43,622 nucleotides of DNA, taken from Campylobacteraceae bacterium (GTDB lineage Bacteria; Campylobacterota; Campylobacteria; Campylobacterales; Arcobacteraceae). The stretch spans positions 1 through 43,622 of the forward strand of contig JABXII010000001.1 of assembly GCA_013373175.1 (NCBI GenBank). The letters are read 5' to 3'. Each line of letters begins with the position of its first letter. Position 1 is the stretch's first letter. The position numbers were made by a program, and so were the translations under genes. Shown piece after piece: positions 24,042-33,405 of the stretch. Under the pieces are notes generated by a model. It saw only the letters and a list, made by a program, of their open reading frames with translations. It searched no databases and was not told the origin of the DNA.

Positions 24042-25404
24042 TCTATCAATTAAAAGAAAACTTCTTATTTATAATATCTTTATTCAAGTATTAATTTTAA
24101 TGCTTTTTTCATTTTCAATTTATAAAACTTTGGAAGTATCCTCAAAGGATAAATTAGAAGCCACATTAAAAGTGATTTTACTTGATATTACAGATGATAT
24201 TATAGAGCATAAAGAAGAGCTTAATACAAGAGAGTTTGATGAAGAAAAAGAGTATAAGTTTGAACCTTTATATATAAGACTTTTAAAAAAAGAAGATAGT
24301 TATAAAGAGATAAAAAATACAAACTTTCCAAGTGATATTAAAATAAAAAACAAAGACTTAAACGCTCTTACTTTAAATCAAATAAAATTCGAATATAAAG
24401 AGCACTATATAATTAGTAGATTAAAAATCCAAATGGATAAAAACTATTATATTCTTGAAGTTGCAACAAACTTCTCTGCTGTAAACTCTACACTAGAAAA
24501 CCTAGTTTATATTTTGCTATTTATAGTTCCTATTATTTTAATTTTATCTATTATTGGAGGATACTTCTTAATATATAAATCTTTTTTACCTATTGAAAAA
24601 CTACTTCAAAATTTAAAAAGTATTAATGCAAGTGATTTATCAAAAAGATTAGAATCAAAAAATAAAAATGATGAAATAGATTTATTGTCTCAAGAGATAA
24701 ACAATCTTTTACAAAGACTGCAAATATCATTTGAGAAGATTTCTCAGTTTAGTTCAGATGCTTCCCATGAATTAAAAACACCCCTTACAATTATTAGAGG
24801 AGAAATAGAAATAGCTTTAAGAAAAGATAGAGAATCAAGTGAATATAAAGATACTTTATCAAACTGCTTAGATGAACTTATTACTATACAACAAACAATT
24901 GATGATTTACTATTTTTAGCTAAAAATGAACATGAAGTTTTAGAGAAAAAAGAAGAAGAGATATATTTAGATGAAGTTTCTCTTGAAGCCTATAAAGAGA
25001 TGCAAGCTTTTGCTAAATTAAAAAATATCAACCTTGAATGTCAAATAAAAGAACCTCTACAAATAAAGGGTCATCACAAGCTATTAAAGATAGCCTTAAA
25101 AAATATCTTAAAAAATGCCATTACTTTTAGCCATGAAAACTCTATAGTAACTATTTCAATCTATAAAGATAATGATAAACAAATCATTTGCATAGAAGAT
25201 AAGGGAATTGGTATTTCAAAAAAAGATCAAGAAAAAATCTTTGATAAATTTTATAGAACAGATAAAAGTAGAAATAAAGAGTCTGGTGGAACTGGGCTTG
25301 GAATGTCAATTGTTGAAAAGATTATAAAGATTCATAAAGGAGAGATAAAACTTCAAAGTGAAGAGAATCTTGGAACTAAAGTATATTTTATATTTAGAGG
25401 TTAA
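24034..25404 (+). CDS. Sensor histidine kinase
   Basis: Protein of 456 residues: TM1 about 10-30, a periplasmic domain of about 130 residues, TM2 about 162-188, HAMP to about 240, HisKA with DASHELKTPLTIIRGE, and HATPase with KNILKNAITFS, EDKGIGIS and GGTGLGMSI. Classical partner of the overlapping response regulator. Start taken as ATG 24034; a GTG three bases earlier is possible. Ligand unknown. The next gene starts 3 bp after the stop. Confidence 0.95.
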   Translation: MTNLSIKRKLLIYNIFIQVLILMLFSFSIYKTLEVSSKDKLEATLKVILLDITDDIIEHKEELNTREFDEEKEYKFEPLYIRLLKKEDSYKEIKNTNFPSDIKIKNKDLNALTLNQIKFEYKEHYIISRLKIQMDKNYYILEVATNFSAVNSTLENLVYILLFIVPIILILSIIGGYFLIYKSFLPIEKLLQNLKSINASDLSKRLESKNKNDEIDLLSQEINNLLQRLQISFEKISQFSSDASHELKTPLTIIRGEIEIALRKDRESSEYKDTLSNCLDELITIQQTIDDLLFLAKNEHEVLEKKEEEIYLDEVSLEAYKEMQAFAKLKNINLECQIKEPLQIKGHHKLLKIALKNILKNAITFSHENSIVTISIYKDNDKQIICIEDKGIGISKKDQEKIFDKFYRTDKSRNKESGGTGLGMSIVEKIIKIHKGEIKLQSEENLGTKVYFIFRG

Positions 25405-25407
25405 AAA

Positions 25408-26988
25408 ATGGACATTAGAAAAGTAGTAAAAATAAGTTTTATATTGATTGTTTTATCTATAATCGCTATATTTTCAATAAATAGCATAGTTCTTGTAAAA
25501 TTAAATGAAAACCAAAGTTCTCAAAAACAAATCTCAAATCTTGTTCTTACACAAGAAAATATGAATCTTCTTGTAGAAGATATTATTAATTCAAAAAGTA
25601 TTGAACAACTAAAAGAAATCAAAAAAGAGTTTCATAAAAATGAAATGGCCTTTGAAAAAATTCTTTCTGAAATTTTAATAGAAGATAAAGACGATACTTT
25701 AGACTTATTTATTCAAGATATTCATAAACACCCTGTTATCTCAAAACATTTACAACTGCTTTCTAAATCAGAAAAAAACATTGAAGAGAAGTTTGACATA
25801 ATTTTTAATCTACAAAAAAGAAAAATAGAATTAGATGAACTTTTTAAAATAAATTATCCAAATGAAAGCAAAAGTAGAAAAAGTATAGAAAAACAAATTT
25901 TAAAAACTAAAAATGTTGAGCTTATTCAACAATTTTCAGACATAAAATACTATAGCAAAGAAGTTCTTTTTCAACACAAAAATAGTAAATACTTAAATAT
26001 TTGGTTAGAGAAAGCAAAACTATTAAGCCAAAACTATAATAATGAAAAATTAGAAAAGTACATAAAAGTTTTTAATAAAGTTGCAAACTATGTTTTACAG
26101 CTAGAAGAAGTAAAAAGCAAAGAGATTGAAACACAATCAAAAATTGACAATATAATTAAGAATAATAAAAAATTAAACACAACTATAGAACAAGAGATTG
26201 AAACTCTTTCAACAAATTTTATCAAATCTGCTTATTCTTTGATTATTACATTACTTGTTATTACTATTATTTTTATAATCTACTTAGCTTTTAAAGTAAA
26301 TAGAAATGTTGCTCTTAGTTTTAATGAAGTTGAGGAAAAAGTAGAAGACGGATTAAAAACTATTAAAAAATTAAACCATGAGATAGAGAATACTCAAAAA
26401 GAAGTTGTTTTTACTATGGGTGCAATTGGAGAAAGTAGAAGTAAAGAAACAGGGAACCATGTAAAAAGAGTAGCTGAGTACTCTAAACTATTAGCTTTAT
26501 ATTATGGTCTTTCTAAAGAAGAAGCAGAACTTTTAAAACAAGCAAGTCCTATGCATGATATAGGAAAAGTTGCCATTCCTGATTCTATTTTAAACAAACC
26601 TGGAAGGTTTGATGACAAAGAGCGTGAAGTTATGAATACCCATGCAAAACTTGGTTATGAAATGCTAAAACACTCAAACAGAGCTCTTTTAAAAGCTGCT
26701 GCTATTGTCTCTTTAGAACACCATGAAAAATGGGATGGAACAGGTTATCCAAAAGGATTAAAAGGTGAAGAGATTCATATTTATGGAAGAATCACTGCTA
26801 TTGCTGATGTCTTTGATGCCTTAGGAAGTGATAGATGTTATAAAAAAGCTTGGGAAGATGAAAAGATATTCAAACTTTTCAAAGAAGAAAAAGCAAAACA
26901 TTTTGACCCTAAATTAGTTGATATCTTTTTTGAAAACCTAAATGAATTTTTAGAGATTAGAAATAAATTTAAAGATACGGAAGAATAA
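25408..26988 (+). CDS. Membrane HD-GYP-domain protein (cyclic-di-GMP phosphodiesterase)
   Basis: Protein of 526 residues. TM1 about 8-30, a helical periplasmic sensor of about 240 residues, TM2 about 272-292, a short coiled coil and an HD-GYP domain (about 335-520): MHDIGKV holds the HD pair and EHHEKWDGTGYPKGLKGEEI the HHxxxDGxGYP region, followed by IADVFDALGSDRCYK. These enzymes break down c-di-GMP. It sits directly behind the two-component genes and before cytochrome b561, all one transcript by spacing (3 bp and 1 bp gaps). Confidence 0.94.
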   Translation: MDIRKVVKISFILIVLSIIAIFSINSIVLVKLNENQSSQKQISNLVLTQENMNLLVEDIINSKSIEQLKEIKKEFHKNEMAFEKILSEILIEDKDDTLDLFIQDIHKHPVISKHLQLLSKSEKNIEEKFDIIFNLQKRKIELDELFKINYPNESKSRKSIEKQILKTKNVELIQQFSDIKYYSKEVLFQHKNSKYLNIWLEKAKLLSQNYNNEKLEKYIKVFNKVANYVLQLEEVKSKEIETQSKIDNIIKNNKKLNTTIEQEIETLSTNFIKSAYSLIITLLVITIIFIIYLAFKVNRNVALSFNEVEEKVEDGLKTIKKLNHEIENTQKEVVFTMGAIGESRSKETGNHVKRVAEYSKLLALYYGLSKEEAELLKQASPMHDIGKVAIPDSILNKPGRFDDKEREVMNTHAKLGYEMLKHSNRALLKAAAIVSLEHHEKWDGTGYPKGLKGEEIHIYGRITAIADVFDALGSDRCYKKAWEDEKIFKLFKEEKAKHFDPKLVDIFFENLNEFLEIRNKFKDTEE

Positions 26989-26989
26989 A

Positions 26990-27652
26990 ATGAAATCATA
27001 TATTTGGACACTCCCTACTAGAGTTTTTCACTGGCTATTTGCCTCTTTTATGTTAATTGTTTTTTTAACTGATGATGATAAACTTTTAAAATACCATGCA
27101 ATTGTAGGTTATTCAATTTTAATTCTTATATTTTTTAGGCTTTTTTGGGGATACTTTGGACCAAAATACTCTAAATTTAAAGACTTCAATGCAAACAAAA
27201 AAAGTATCAAAGAGTTTATGAAAAATCTATTTAGCAAAAATCAAAACTACGTAGGACATAACCCTTTAGCTTCACTTGTTATGCTTGGAATGTTTATTTT
27301 CTCATTACTAGCTATCTTTACAGGCATCGTTACTTATGGAGTTGAAGAACATAAAGGTATTTTGTCTTTTTTAAATAGCTCATTTTTCAAAAGCTTTGAT
27401 GATATCCACGAATTTTTTGCAAATTTTATTATCTTTTTAGTTGTACTTCATTTAGCTGGTATTTTTATTGATAAAGTTTTACATGCAAAACATGAAACAC
27501 TAAACTCAATTTTCACAGGATATAAAAAATTTGATACAAAAGAAGATATAAAATTAAATATTTTTCAAAAAATAATAGCCTTAGTATTTTTTATAGCTTT
27601 TACCTTATTTACTCTTTACAATCTCTTCTTCAATAGTATTTTAATAAATTAA
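26990..27652 (+). CDS. Cytochrome b561 family protein
   Basis: Protein of 220 residues with about five TM helices. Heme-ligand candidates are H14 in TRVFHWLFA, a His in LLKYHAIVGY, and two in DDIHEFFAN and VVLHLAGIF; the pattern fits di-heme cytochrome b561 or hydrogenase cytochrome-b-type proteins. It should carry electrons across the inner membrane between quinones and a periplasmic partner. Its position after an HD-GYP gene is unusual. A hairpin follows. Confidence 0.9.
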   Translation: MKSYIWTLPTRVFHWLFASFMLIVFLTDDDKLLKYHAIVGYSILILIFFRLFWGYFGPKYSKFKDFNANKKSIKEFMKNLFSKNQNYVGHNPLASLVMLGMFIFSLLAIFTGIVTYGVEEHKGILSFLNSSFFKSFDDIHEFFANFIIFLVVLHLAGIFIDKVLHAKHETLNSIFTGYKKFDTKEDIKLNIFQKIIALVFFIAFTLFTLYNLFFNSILIN

Positions 27653-27680
27653 AATGGTAAATTTTTTTTTACCATTTTAA
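27649..27680. terminator. Hairpin after the cytochrome b561 gene
   Basis: Arms TTAAAATGGTAAA and TTTACCATTTTAA around a T-rich loop; overlaps the stop codon region. The downstream T run is short, so termination efficiency is unclear. The following gap to 27839 holds a GTTTGT/ACAAAC small dyad near 27720 and the next gene's leader. Confidence 0.55.
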
Positions 27681-27839
27681 TTTATACTAAAGTTACTTTT
27701 GCTAATATTACATTTCAGGTTTGTGGAACAAACTGACATCTTGATCTCATTCTTTCAAGTTCTGTCTTACTTATATGGTTGAAAACTATTTCGTTAAACC
27801 ATACTTTTTTAAACTATTTTATCATTGTTAGGAGAATGC

Positions 27840-29036
27840 ATGAACTTTTGGCAAAACTTCAAAAGGGATTTTTTAATCAAATTTTGGGCTCCAATTCCTG
27901 CTGTTATTGCACTAGGAATTTTATCGGCTTATTATTTTGGACTTACAGGAACTTACTGGGCTGTTACAGGTGAGTTTACTAGATGGGGCGGACATGTTTT
28001 AGAAGCCTTTGGTGTAGATTTATCTACTTGGGGATATTACAAAATTATGAATATGGATGGTAATATTTTCACAAGAATAGATGGAGTTATGATTATTGGT
28101 ATGTTTGCAGGTTGTATTGCAGCAGCATTTTGGGGAAACAACGTAAAACTTAGAATGCCAGCAAGTAAAATTAGAATCTTTCAAGCTCTAATTGGTGGTA
28201 TTATTGCAGGATTTGGTGCAAGACTTGGTATGGGTTGTAACCTTGCAAGTTTCTTTACTGGTATTCCTCAATTTACTTTTCATGCTTGGATGTTTACTAT
28301 TGCTATGATTGTAGGTGTTTATTTAGGTGCAAAGTTCTCTTTATTACCTTTCTTTCAATCTAAAATCAAACTTCAAAAAGTCTCTTGTACTAAAACACTA
28401 GAAAAAGATGAGTCTAAAGTAAAAAGTCTATTTACACTTGGTTCTTTTGCTTTTATTGCAATCATTATTTGGGCTTTATACTTGATTTTTATTCAAGGAA
28501 GTACTAAACTTGGTATGGCTATGTTATTTGGTAGTGCCTTTGGTCTTGCAATTGCAAAAGCACAAATTTGTTTCACTTCTGCATTTAGAGATATTTTTAC
28601 TACAGGAAGAAGTGAATTAGCAAAAGCAATTGTTATTGGTATGGCAGTTTCTACTATTGGTGTATTTTCTTATATTACTTTAGGACAACCTCCTAAAATA
28701 ATGTGGGCTGGACCAAATGCTATTATTGGTGGTATTTTATTTGGTTTTGGTATTGTATTAGCTGGTGGTTGTGAATGTGGTTGGATGTATAGAGCAGTTG
28801 AAGGTCAAGTTCATTTCTGGGTTGTTGGTATTGGAAATGTTATTGGTGCAACTTTACTTGCATTTGTATGGGATGACTTATCTTTAAGTTTAGCTACAAG
28901 TTGGCCAAAAATCAACTTACTTGAAGTATTTGGAAACTATGGTGGTCTATTCTTAAACTATGGATTACTAATTTTACTTTTTGCACTAATTTTAATGTTA
29001 GAAAAAAGATATTTAAATAAATCAAAAAATAGATAA
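27840..29036 (+). CDS. YeeE/YedE-family transporter (FdhT/TsuA-like)
   Basis: Protein of 398 residues with about ten TM helices and the family cysteine motifs MGCNLASFFTG, KAQICFTSAFRD and GGCECGWMYRAVEGQ. Members import thiosulfate (TsuA) or, in C. jejuni, support selenium-dependent formate dehydrogenase (FdhT). Pairing with a SirA/TusA protein is typical of both. The CPYP type of the partner and phylum favour the FdhT-like role, but thiosulfate uptake cannot be excluded. ATG 27840 has AGGAG upstream; an in-frame TTG 15 bases earlier is less likely. Confidence 0.88.
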   Translation: MNFWQNFKRDFLIKFWAPIPAVIALGILSAYYFGLTGTYWAVTGEFTRWGGHVLEAFGVDLSTWGYYKIMNMDGNIFTRIDGVMIIGMFAGCIAAAFWGNNVKLRMPASKIRIFQALIGGIIAGFGARLGMGCNLASFFTGIPQFTFHAWMFTIAMIVGVYLGAKFSLLPFFQSKIKLQKVSCTKTLEKDESKVKSLFTLGSFAFIAIIIWALYLIFIQGSTKLGMAMLFGSAFGLAIAKAQICFTSAFRDIFTTGRSELAKAIVIGMAVSTIGVFSYITLGQPPKIMWAGPNAIIGGILFGFGIVLAGGCECGWMYRAVEGQVHFWVVGIGNVIGATLLAFVWDDLSLSLATSWPKINLLEVFGNYGGLFLNYGLLILLFALILMLEKRYLNKSKNR

Positions 29037-29045
29037 GGATTTAAA

Positions 29046-29285
29046 ATGAATGTTGAAGAAATTATTCCTGATTATAGACTTGATATGCAAGGAGAACCTT
29101 GCCCATATCCAGCAGTAAATGCTTTAGAAACTATGAAAGAGCTAAAAGAAGGAGAAATACTTGAGATAATCAGTGATTGTCCTCAAAGTATTAATAATAT
29201 TCCTGCAGATGCAAAAAACCATGGATATAAAGTATTAAATGTAGATAGTAGTGGTCCTACTATTCGATACATAATTCAAAAATAA
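29046..29285 (+). CDS. SirA/TusA-family sulfurtransferase-like protein (FdhU/TsuB-like)
   Basis: Protein of 79 residues with the DMQGEPCPYPAVNALE motif holding the single active-site Cys at the start of the first helix, and a second Cys in IISDCPQSINNIP as in YedF/FdhU-type proteins. It carries sulfur or selenium as a persulfide-like adduct. Located 9 bp after the YedE gene with AAGGA, so co-transcribed. Confidence 0.93.
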   Translation: MNVEEIIPDYRLDMQGEPCPYPAVNALETMKELKEGEILEIISDCPQSINNIPADAKNHGYKVLNVDSSGPTIRYIIQK

Positions 29286-29358
29286 ATAATCAAGTTACTG
29301 ATTTAAACTATTTTAAAAGAGCACATTGAGTATAATACCTCTTAAAAAAAGAAGAAGT

Positions 29359-29964
29359 ATGACTCCTTTAGAAATTGCTGATATAATTGGTATTATCTCA
29401 TTTGCTCTGAGTGGTTTTTTAATCGCTGTTCACTATAAACTTGATATCTTAGGTGTATTTATCTCTGCGTTTTTAACTGCCCTTGGTGGAGGAATGATAA
29501 GAGATGTAATTGCTAACAAAACACCATATGTTTTAAGTGATAATCTTCCAATTATCTTAGTTAGTTCAACTTTATTTTTATCATTTATTTTTAAACTACA
29601 TAAAACTACTGACCTTGAAGGTAAAACTTGGTTTATTATCTCTGATGCAATAGGATTAGTATCCTTTGCTATTACTGGAGCATTAATTGGTATAAAAGCA
29701 GATTTCAATTTCTTAGGTGTATTAATGCTTGCATTTTTAACAGCTGTTGGAGGTGGTACTATTAGAGATATTTTAATAAACAAAGTTCCATCTATTTTAG
29801 TTTCTGAGTTTTATGGAACTGTAGCAATTATTGTTGGACTTATAACTTATTTTTTACACCTAGGTGGTATTTCATCTATTGTTACTTTAACAATCACTTT
29901 TATTTTTGGTGTAACATTAAGACTATTAGCCTTTTATAAAACATGGAGCTTACCTAAACTATAA
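29359..29964 (+). CDS. TRIC/UPF0126-family membrane channel (YicG/YadS-like)
   Basis: Protein of 201 residues with seven TM helices in two repeats, each with the family GGG-x-x-RD motif: LGGGMIRDVIANK and VGGGTIRDILINK. TRIC homologues conduct K+ or similar cations; YicG-type proteins have been linked to glycine transport. I choose ATG 29359 over a TTG at 29326, because TATAAT (29331-29336) inside that extension would place transcription start at about 29343. It overlaps the convergent GGDEF gene by 6 bp. Confidence 0.88.
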   Translation: MTPLEIADIIGIISFALSGFLIAVHYKLDILGVFISAFLTALGGGMIRDVIANKTPYVLSDNLPIILVSSTLFLSFIFKLHKTTDLEGKTWFIISDAIGLVSFAITGALIGIKADFNFLGVLMLAFLTAVGGGTIRDILINKVPSILVSEFYGTVAIIVGLITYFLHLGGISSIVTLTITFIFGVTLRLLAFYKTWSLPKL

Positions 29965-30876
29965 AGAGTTTACAACCTCATTTCTTCCATGTTTTTTTGC
30001 AATATAAAGTAAGTCATCTGCTCTTTTTAGTGTAGTTTCTATGGATTCATTACCCTCTTTATTTAAAGTGGCAACCCCAAAACTAGCAGTTACATCAATT
30101 CTATTATTATCTACTTCAACTGCTGTATTTTCAATTTTTATTCTCATCTTTTCTGCAATTGCTGTAGCTTCATCTAGTTTTGCATTTATAAGTAAAATAA
30201 TAAACTCTTCTCCACCAAATCTGGCTACTATATCACTTTTTCGAATACTATTTCTAAATATACTTGCAACTTCAATTAATACTTCATCACCAACGTTATG
30301 TCCATAATTATCATTAATCTTTTTGAATCTATCAATATCAACTGCAATGATACTTATATTTTGCTCATTTCTTTTTGCTAATTCTAAAGCTTTTTCAGAA
30401 TATTCATTAAAATATCTTCTATTATAAACTTTTGTTAAATAATCTTTATTTGTTAGATCAGTTAATTCTCTATTTGCAATTTCTAGTTTTAAATTAATTT
30501 CACGTAAAGCTGTTTTATCATAGATATATAAACACACAATCTTTTTTTCTAAATCATAAGGAACAATAGTTACATCTTGTTGCATGAAATCATAATAAGA
30601 ATTAATAGAGTTAATTCTTATTTTTATTAAGTATTTATGTGGGTCTACATTGAAGTATGAAGGGTTTTTTGTTATTAATGCTGCTTTTACTTTTCTTTTT
30701 AGTTTTTTTTCATCGATGTATGAAAATTCTTCACAAATATTTTTATTTTCAATATCAGCATTTAAAATATTTGTTCTTATTTCTAACCATCTATTCCAAG
30801 CTAAGATATTTAGATTTTCATCTAAAATTATAATCCCATTGTCAATTGTATTAAATACAGTATCATTAAACTTCAT
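29959..30876 (-). CDS. PAS-GGDEF diguanylate cyclase
   Basis: Protein of 305 residues. A PAS-like domain lies at about 1-125 and a GGDEF domain at about 145-305 with the intact active site RFGGEEF. RKSD five residues before it fits the inhibitory I-site RxxD, so it should be an active, product-inhibited c-di-GMP synthase. No membrane segment is seen. It is the last gene after cheY-like and cheC-like genes (1 bp after the cheC-like stop), linking chemosensory signalling with c-di-GMP. Confidence 0.94.
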   Translation of the reverse strand: MKFNDTVFNTIDNGIIILDENLNILAWNRWLEIRTNILNADIENKNICEEFSYIDEKKLKRKVKAALITKNPSYFNVDPHKYLIKIRINSINSYYDFMQQDVTIVPYDLEKKIVCLYIYDKTALREINLKLEIANRELTDLTNKDYLTKVYNRRYFNEYSEKALELAKRNEQNISIIAVDIDRFKKINDNYGHNVGDEVLIEVASIFRNSIRKSDIVARFGGEEFIILLINAKLDEATAIAEKMRIKIENTAVEVDNNRIDVTASFGVATLNKEGNESIETTLKRADDLLYIAKKHGRNEVVNSL

Positions 30877-30877
30877 C

Positions 30878-31498
30878 TTAAAACTCTTCTAATATTTTGC
30901 TTAAAGCCTCTTTTAGAAAAATTGTAGCTTCATCTTTTGAAAGAATTAACAACTCTCCACTAATATTTTGTTCTTTAAAGATTATATCTGTTGAGATGAT
31001 AATAATATGGTCATACTCATTTATATAACTTCTATAAAAAGATTCAGAGTTTTTTGCTATTTCTACTTGAGGTGGAGAAAAAGAGATACTTGTTTCTATA
31101 AGACCTGCTAATTTACTTAAAGTAGTAGAGGTAATAATATTTGAAATTTCTAAAATCACATCTTTTAACTCATTATCATCTTTTATCTCTTCTTCATCTA
31201 AATCAAACTCTAAAGCTAAGTTTTCAGTGGATTTTCTATCAATTACAAACATAGTTTCACCACAAAAAGAACCACTAATAAGTTGATTCGTAATGAAATA
31301 CTCTTTTTGAACATGTAATTTTTCTTGTAGATAATTTTTAAACTCTTTTGTTGTAACTGTTTTAATACTTGGGATAGATAAAGTTGCTTCTTTATTAATA
31401 ATATCAGCAATAGCTGCTGTTGCTGAACCATATGAAATATTCATTAACTCTTGTAAACAATCTTTTTCTTCTTCATTAAATTGTGCGTAATTAGGCAT
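30878..31498 (-). CDS. CheC-family CheY-P phosphatase
   Basis: Protein of 206 residues with both CheC active sites matching D-x3-E-x2-N-x22-P: DCLQELMN followed by a Pro 23 residues after the Asn, and DVILEISN with the same spacing. CheC removes phosphate from CheY-P. Overlap of 8 bp with the CheY-like gene upstream indicates that this receiver is its substrate. Because both sites are intact it is predicted active; dedicated partners such as CheD are not nearby. Confidence 0.9.
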   Translation of the reverse strand: MPNYAQFNEEEKDCLQELMNISYGSATAAIADIINKEATLSIPSIKTVTTKEFKNYLQEKLHVQKEYFITNQLISGSFCGETMFVIDRKSTENLALEFDLDEEEIKDDNELKDVILEISNIITSTTLSKLAGLIETSISFSPPQVEIAKNSESFYRSYINEYDHIIIISTDIIFKEQNISGELLILSKDEATIFLKEALSKILEEF

Positions 31499-31862
31499 TT
31501 ATTAATCCTAGTTTTTTTAACATTGATTCTAAGTTGTTTTCGTTGATTGGTTTTTTGATAAAACCTTTTGCTCCATTTTGTTTTGACTTATCCATTGATG
31601 CTTCTTGGATATCAGCACTTACTATAATAATATTAGCACTAGAATCATGCTTAATAATATTTTGAGTTGCTTCAAAACCATCCATTACTGGCATTGTTAA
31701 ATCCATCAAACATAAGTTTGGTTGATGCTCTTTATAAAGCTCAACTGCTTCTTGTCCATTTGCTGCTTGAATTATTTCATCTTCTTCTTTAATCAAATTT
31801 CTTAAAGACTTTATTGTCATTTTTCTTGCCATCTTAGAATCATCTACGACCAAATATTTCAT
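31491..31862 (-). CDS. CheY-like response regulator
   Basis: Single receiver domain of 123 residues: VVDDSKMARK, phospho-acceptor in LCLMDLTMPVMDG, switch Ser in IIVSADIQE and Lys in FIKKPI. The DSKMARK start is usual for CheY-like partners of CheC. GGAG precedes ATG 31862; a TATAAT-like -10 lies about 40 bp upstream in the 52-bp gap to purN. First gene of the cheY-cheC-GGDEF operon. Confidence 0.93.
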   Translation of the reverse strand: MKYLVVDDSKMARKMTIKSLRNLIKEEDEIIQAANGQEAVELYKEHQPNLCLMDLTMPVMDGFEATQNIIKHDSSANIIIVSADIQEASMDKSKQNGAKGFIKKPINENNLESMLKKLGLINA

Positions 31863-31914
31863 ATTTTCTCCAAAAAATAAAAAGATATACTACTTTACAA
31901 ATATTATATTCATA

Positions 31915-32490
31915 TTACTTTATAATAGTTTTAAGTGAGTTAATAATTGTAATAGTTTCTAGTTTTTTTATCTCATTTTCTAAACTTTCCACTGTTTCAT
32001 TCTCATCCAGAATATATTCATTTTGCAAGATAAACTCACCCTCATCGTAATTTTCATTTACAAAATGTACAGTACAACCAGACTTCTTTTCACCTGCTTC
32101 AATTACTGCTTTATGCACGTTTGTACCATACATTCCTTTACCACCGAACTTTGGTAAAAGTGCTGGGTGAGAATTTATAATTCTGTTTTCAAATGTTTTA
32201 ACTAGATTTTCTTCAATTTTTTTCATATATCCTGATAAAAATATATAATCAACTTTAAACTCTGTCATCATATCTGTTATTATTTTATCTAAATTATCTT
32301 CAGGATACTTTTTACTGTTTATAATAAAATTTGGTATATTTTTTCTTTGAGCTTTTTGTAAAACTTGGGCAGTTGAATTATTTGATATTACAAGAACAAC
32401 TTGTGCATCTAATTCATTGTTTTCACAAGCTTTTTGAATGGTATCAAAACCACTACCATTGTGAGAGGATAAAATTCCTATTCTTTTCAT
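31915..32490 (-). CDS. purN: Phosphoribosylglycinamide formyltransferase
   Basis: Protein of 191 residues catalysing the third step of IMP synthesis, formyl transfer from 10-formyl-THF to GAR. Seen: SSHNGSGFD phosphate loop (family SGxGSN-like), the catalytic Asn-x-His in INSHPALLP, the GCTVHFV strand, and the later conserved Asp in NYDEGEFI. Alone in its pathway here. Followed by the cheY operon after 52 bp. Confidence 0.93.
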   Translation of the reverse strand: MKRIGILSSHNGSGFDTIQKACENNELDAQVVLVISNNSTAQVLQKAQRKNIPNFIINSKKYPEDNLDKIITDMMTEFKVDYIFLSGYMKKIEENLVKTFENRIINSHPALLPKFGGKGMYGTNVHKAVIEAGEKKSGCTVHFVNENYDEGEFILQNEYILDENETVESLENEIKKLETITIINSLKTIIK

Positions 32491-32523
32491 TAAATTTCCT
32501 AAAATTTTCTATTATAATTATAA

Positions 32524-33402
32524 CTAAGCTTTTCTTTTATTAATTAAAAACACTCCAAGAAAGATTAATCCTGTTGCAAAAAAATCTATTAATTTTAATT
32601 CTTCTCCAACAATAAAATAACCAATAATTAAAGCCACAATTGGCGGGATATAAGTAATTGAAGAGGCTAATAATGCTCCAAACTTTTCAATTGAAAAATA
32701 ATACATTATAAAAGCAATTCCTGTTCCAAAAATTCCTAATCCAAATACCATTCCAAGTGAAGTATGTGTATCTTGCCAAATATTATTTATACCATCAAAA
32801 TCAACTAAAAATATCATAATTATTAGAGCAAAACTAAGTTGATAAGTTGTCAATGCCGTTGAATTTATTTTCAACGGCATCAAAAATTTTTTTGCATAGA
32901 TAAAAGAAGCCCCAACACTTAAAGAACCAAGTATAATTGAAACAATTCCTTCAAGATTTAAATTTTGTAAATCTTCACTAAAAATACCACTTATTAAAAT
33001 AACTCCAAAGAAACCTAAGATTAATCCTAATAAAGCATTTTTAGTTATTTTCTCTTCTTTTAAAAAAAATGCTGCTAATAAAAAAGAAAAGATAGGAATT
33101 GAAGCACTTAAAGCTCCTGCAACACCTGAAAGAAGTAAATATGAACCTTTAACAAATCCATAATAATAAACCACAGCTGCTAATAATGACATCACAAAAA
33201 AATGAATTGAATATCTTAAGTGTTCAAATTTTAAAGCTTTTTTATATATTGCAAATGCTAACACAGGTATTAGTCCAAATAAAATTCTATAAAAAGTTAC
33301 TTGCATTGGGTCTAAATAAACAGCGGCCATTTTCATATAAATGAAATTGCTTCCCCAAATTGTTCCTAAGAATAAAATGAAAAAGATTGAATAATTTTTC
33401 AT
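32524..33402 (-). CDS. EamA-family (DMT superfamily) transporter
   Basis: Protein of 292 residues with ten TM helices in two EamA repeats (LGTIWGSNFIYMKMAA and LGSLSVGASFIYAKKF starts). A drug/metabolite exporter of unknown substrate. Begins 3 bp after the ruvC stop, so probably transcribed with ruvC; purN begins 33 bp after its end. Confidence 0.9.
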   Translation of the reverse strand: MKNYSIFFILFLGTIWGSNFIYMKMAAVYLDPMQVTFYRILFGLIPVLAFAIYKKALKFEHLRYSIHFFVMSLLAAVVYYYGFVKGSYLLLSGVAGALSASIPIFSFLLAAFFLKEEKITKNALLGLILGFFGVILISGIFSEDLQNLNLEGIVSIILGSLSVGASFIYAKKFLMPLKINSTALTTYQLSFALIIMIFLVDFDGINNIWQDTHTSLGMVFGLGIFGTGIAFIMYYFSIEKFGALLASSITYIPPIVALIIGYFIVGEELKLIDFFATGLIFLGVFLINKRKA

Positions 33403-33405
33403 AAT

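Noticed and set aside
27779-27973. 64-residue frame overlapping the YedE gene start
   Set aside because: Different frame from a certain gene, no ribosome site, no recognisable features.
29433-29783. 116-residue minus-strand frame in the TRIC-like gene
   Set aside because: Antisense to a well-supported gene with two diagnostic motifs.
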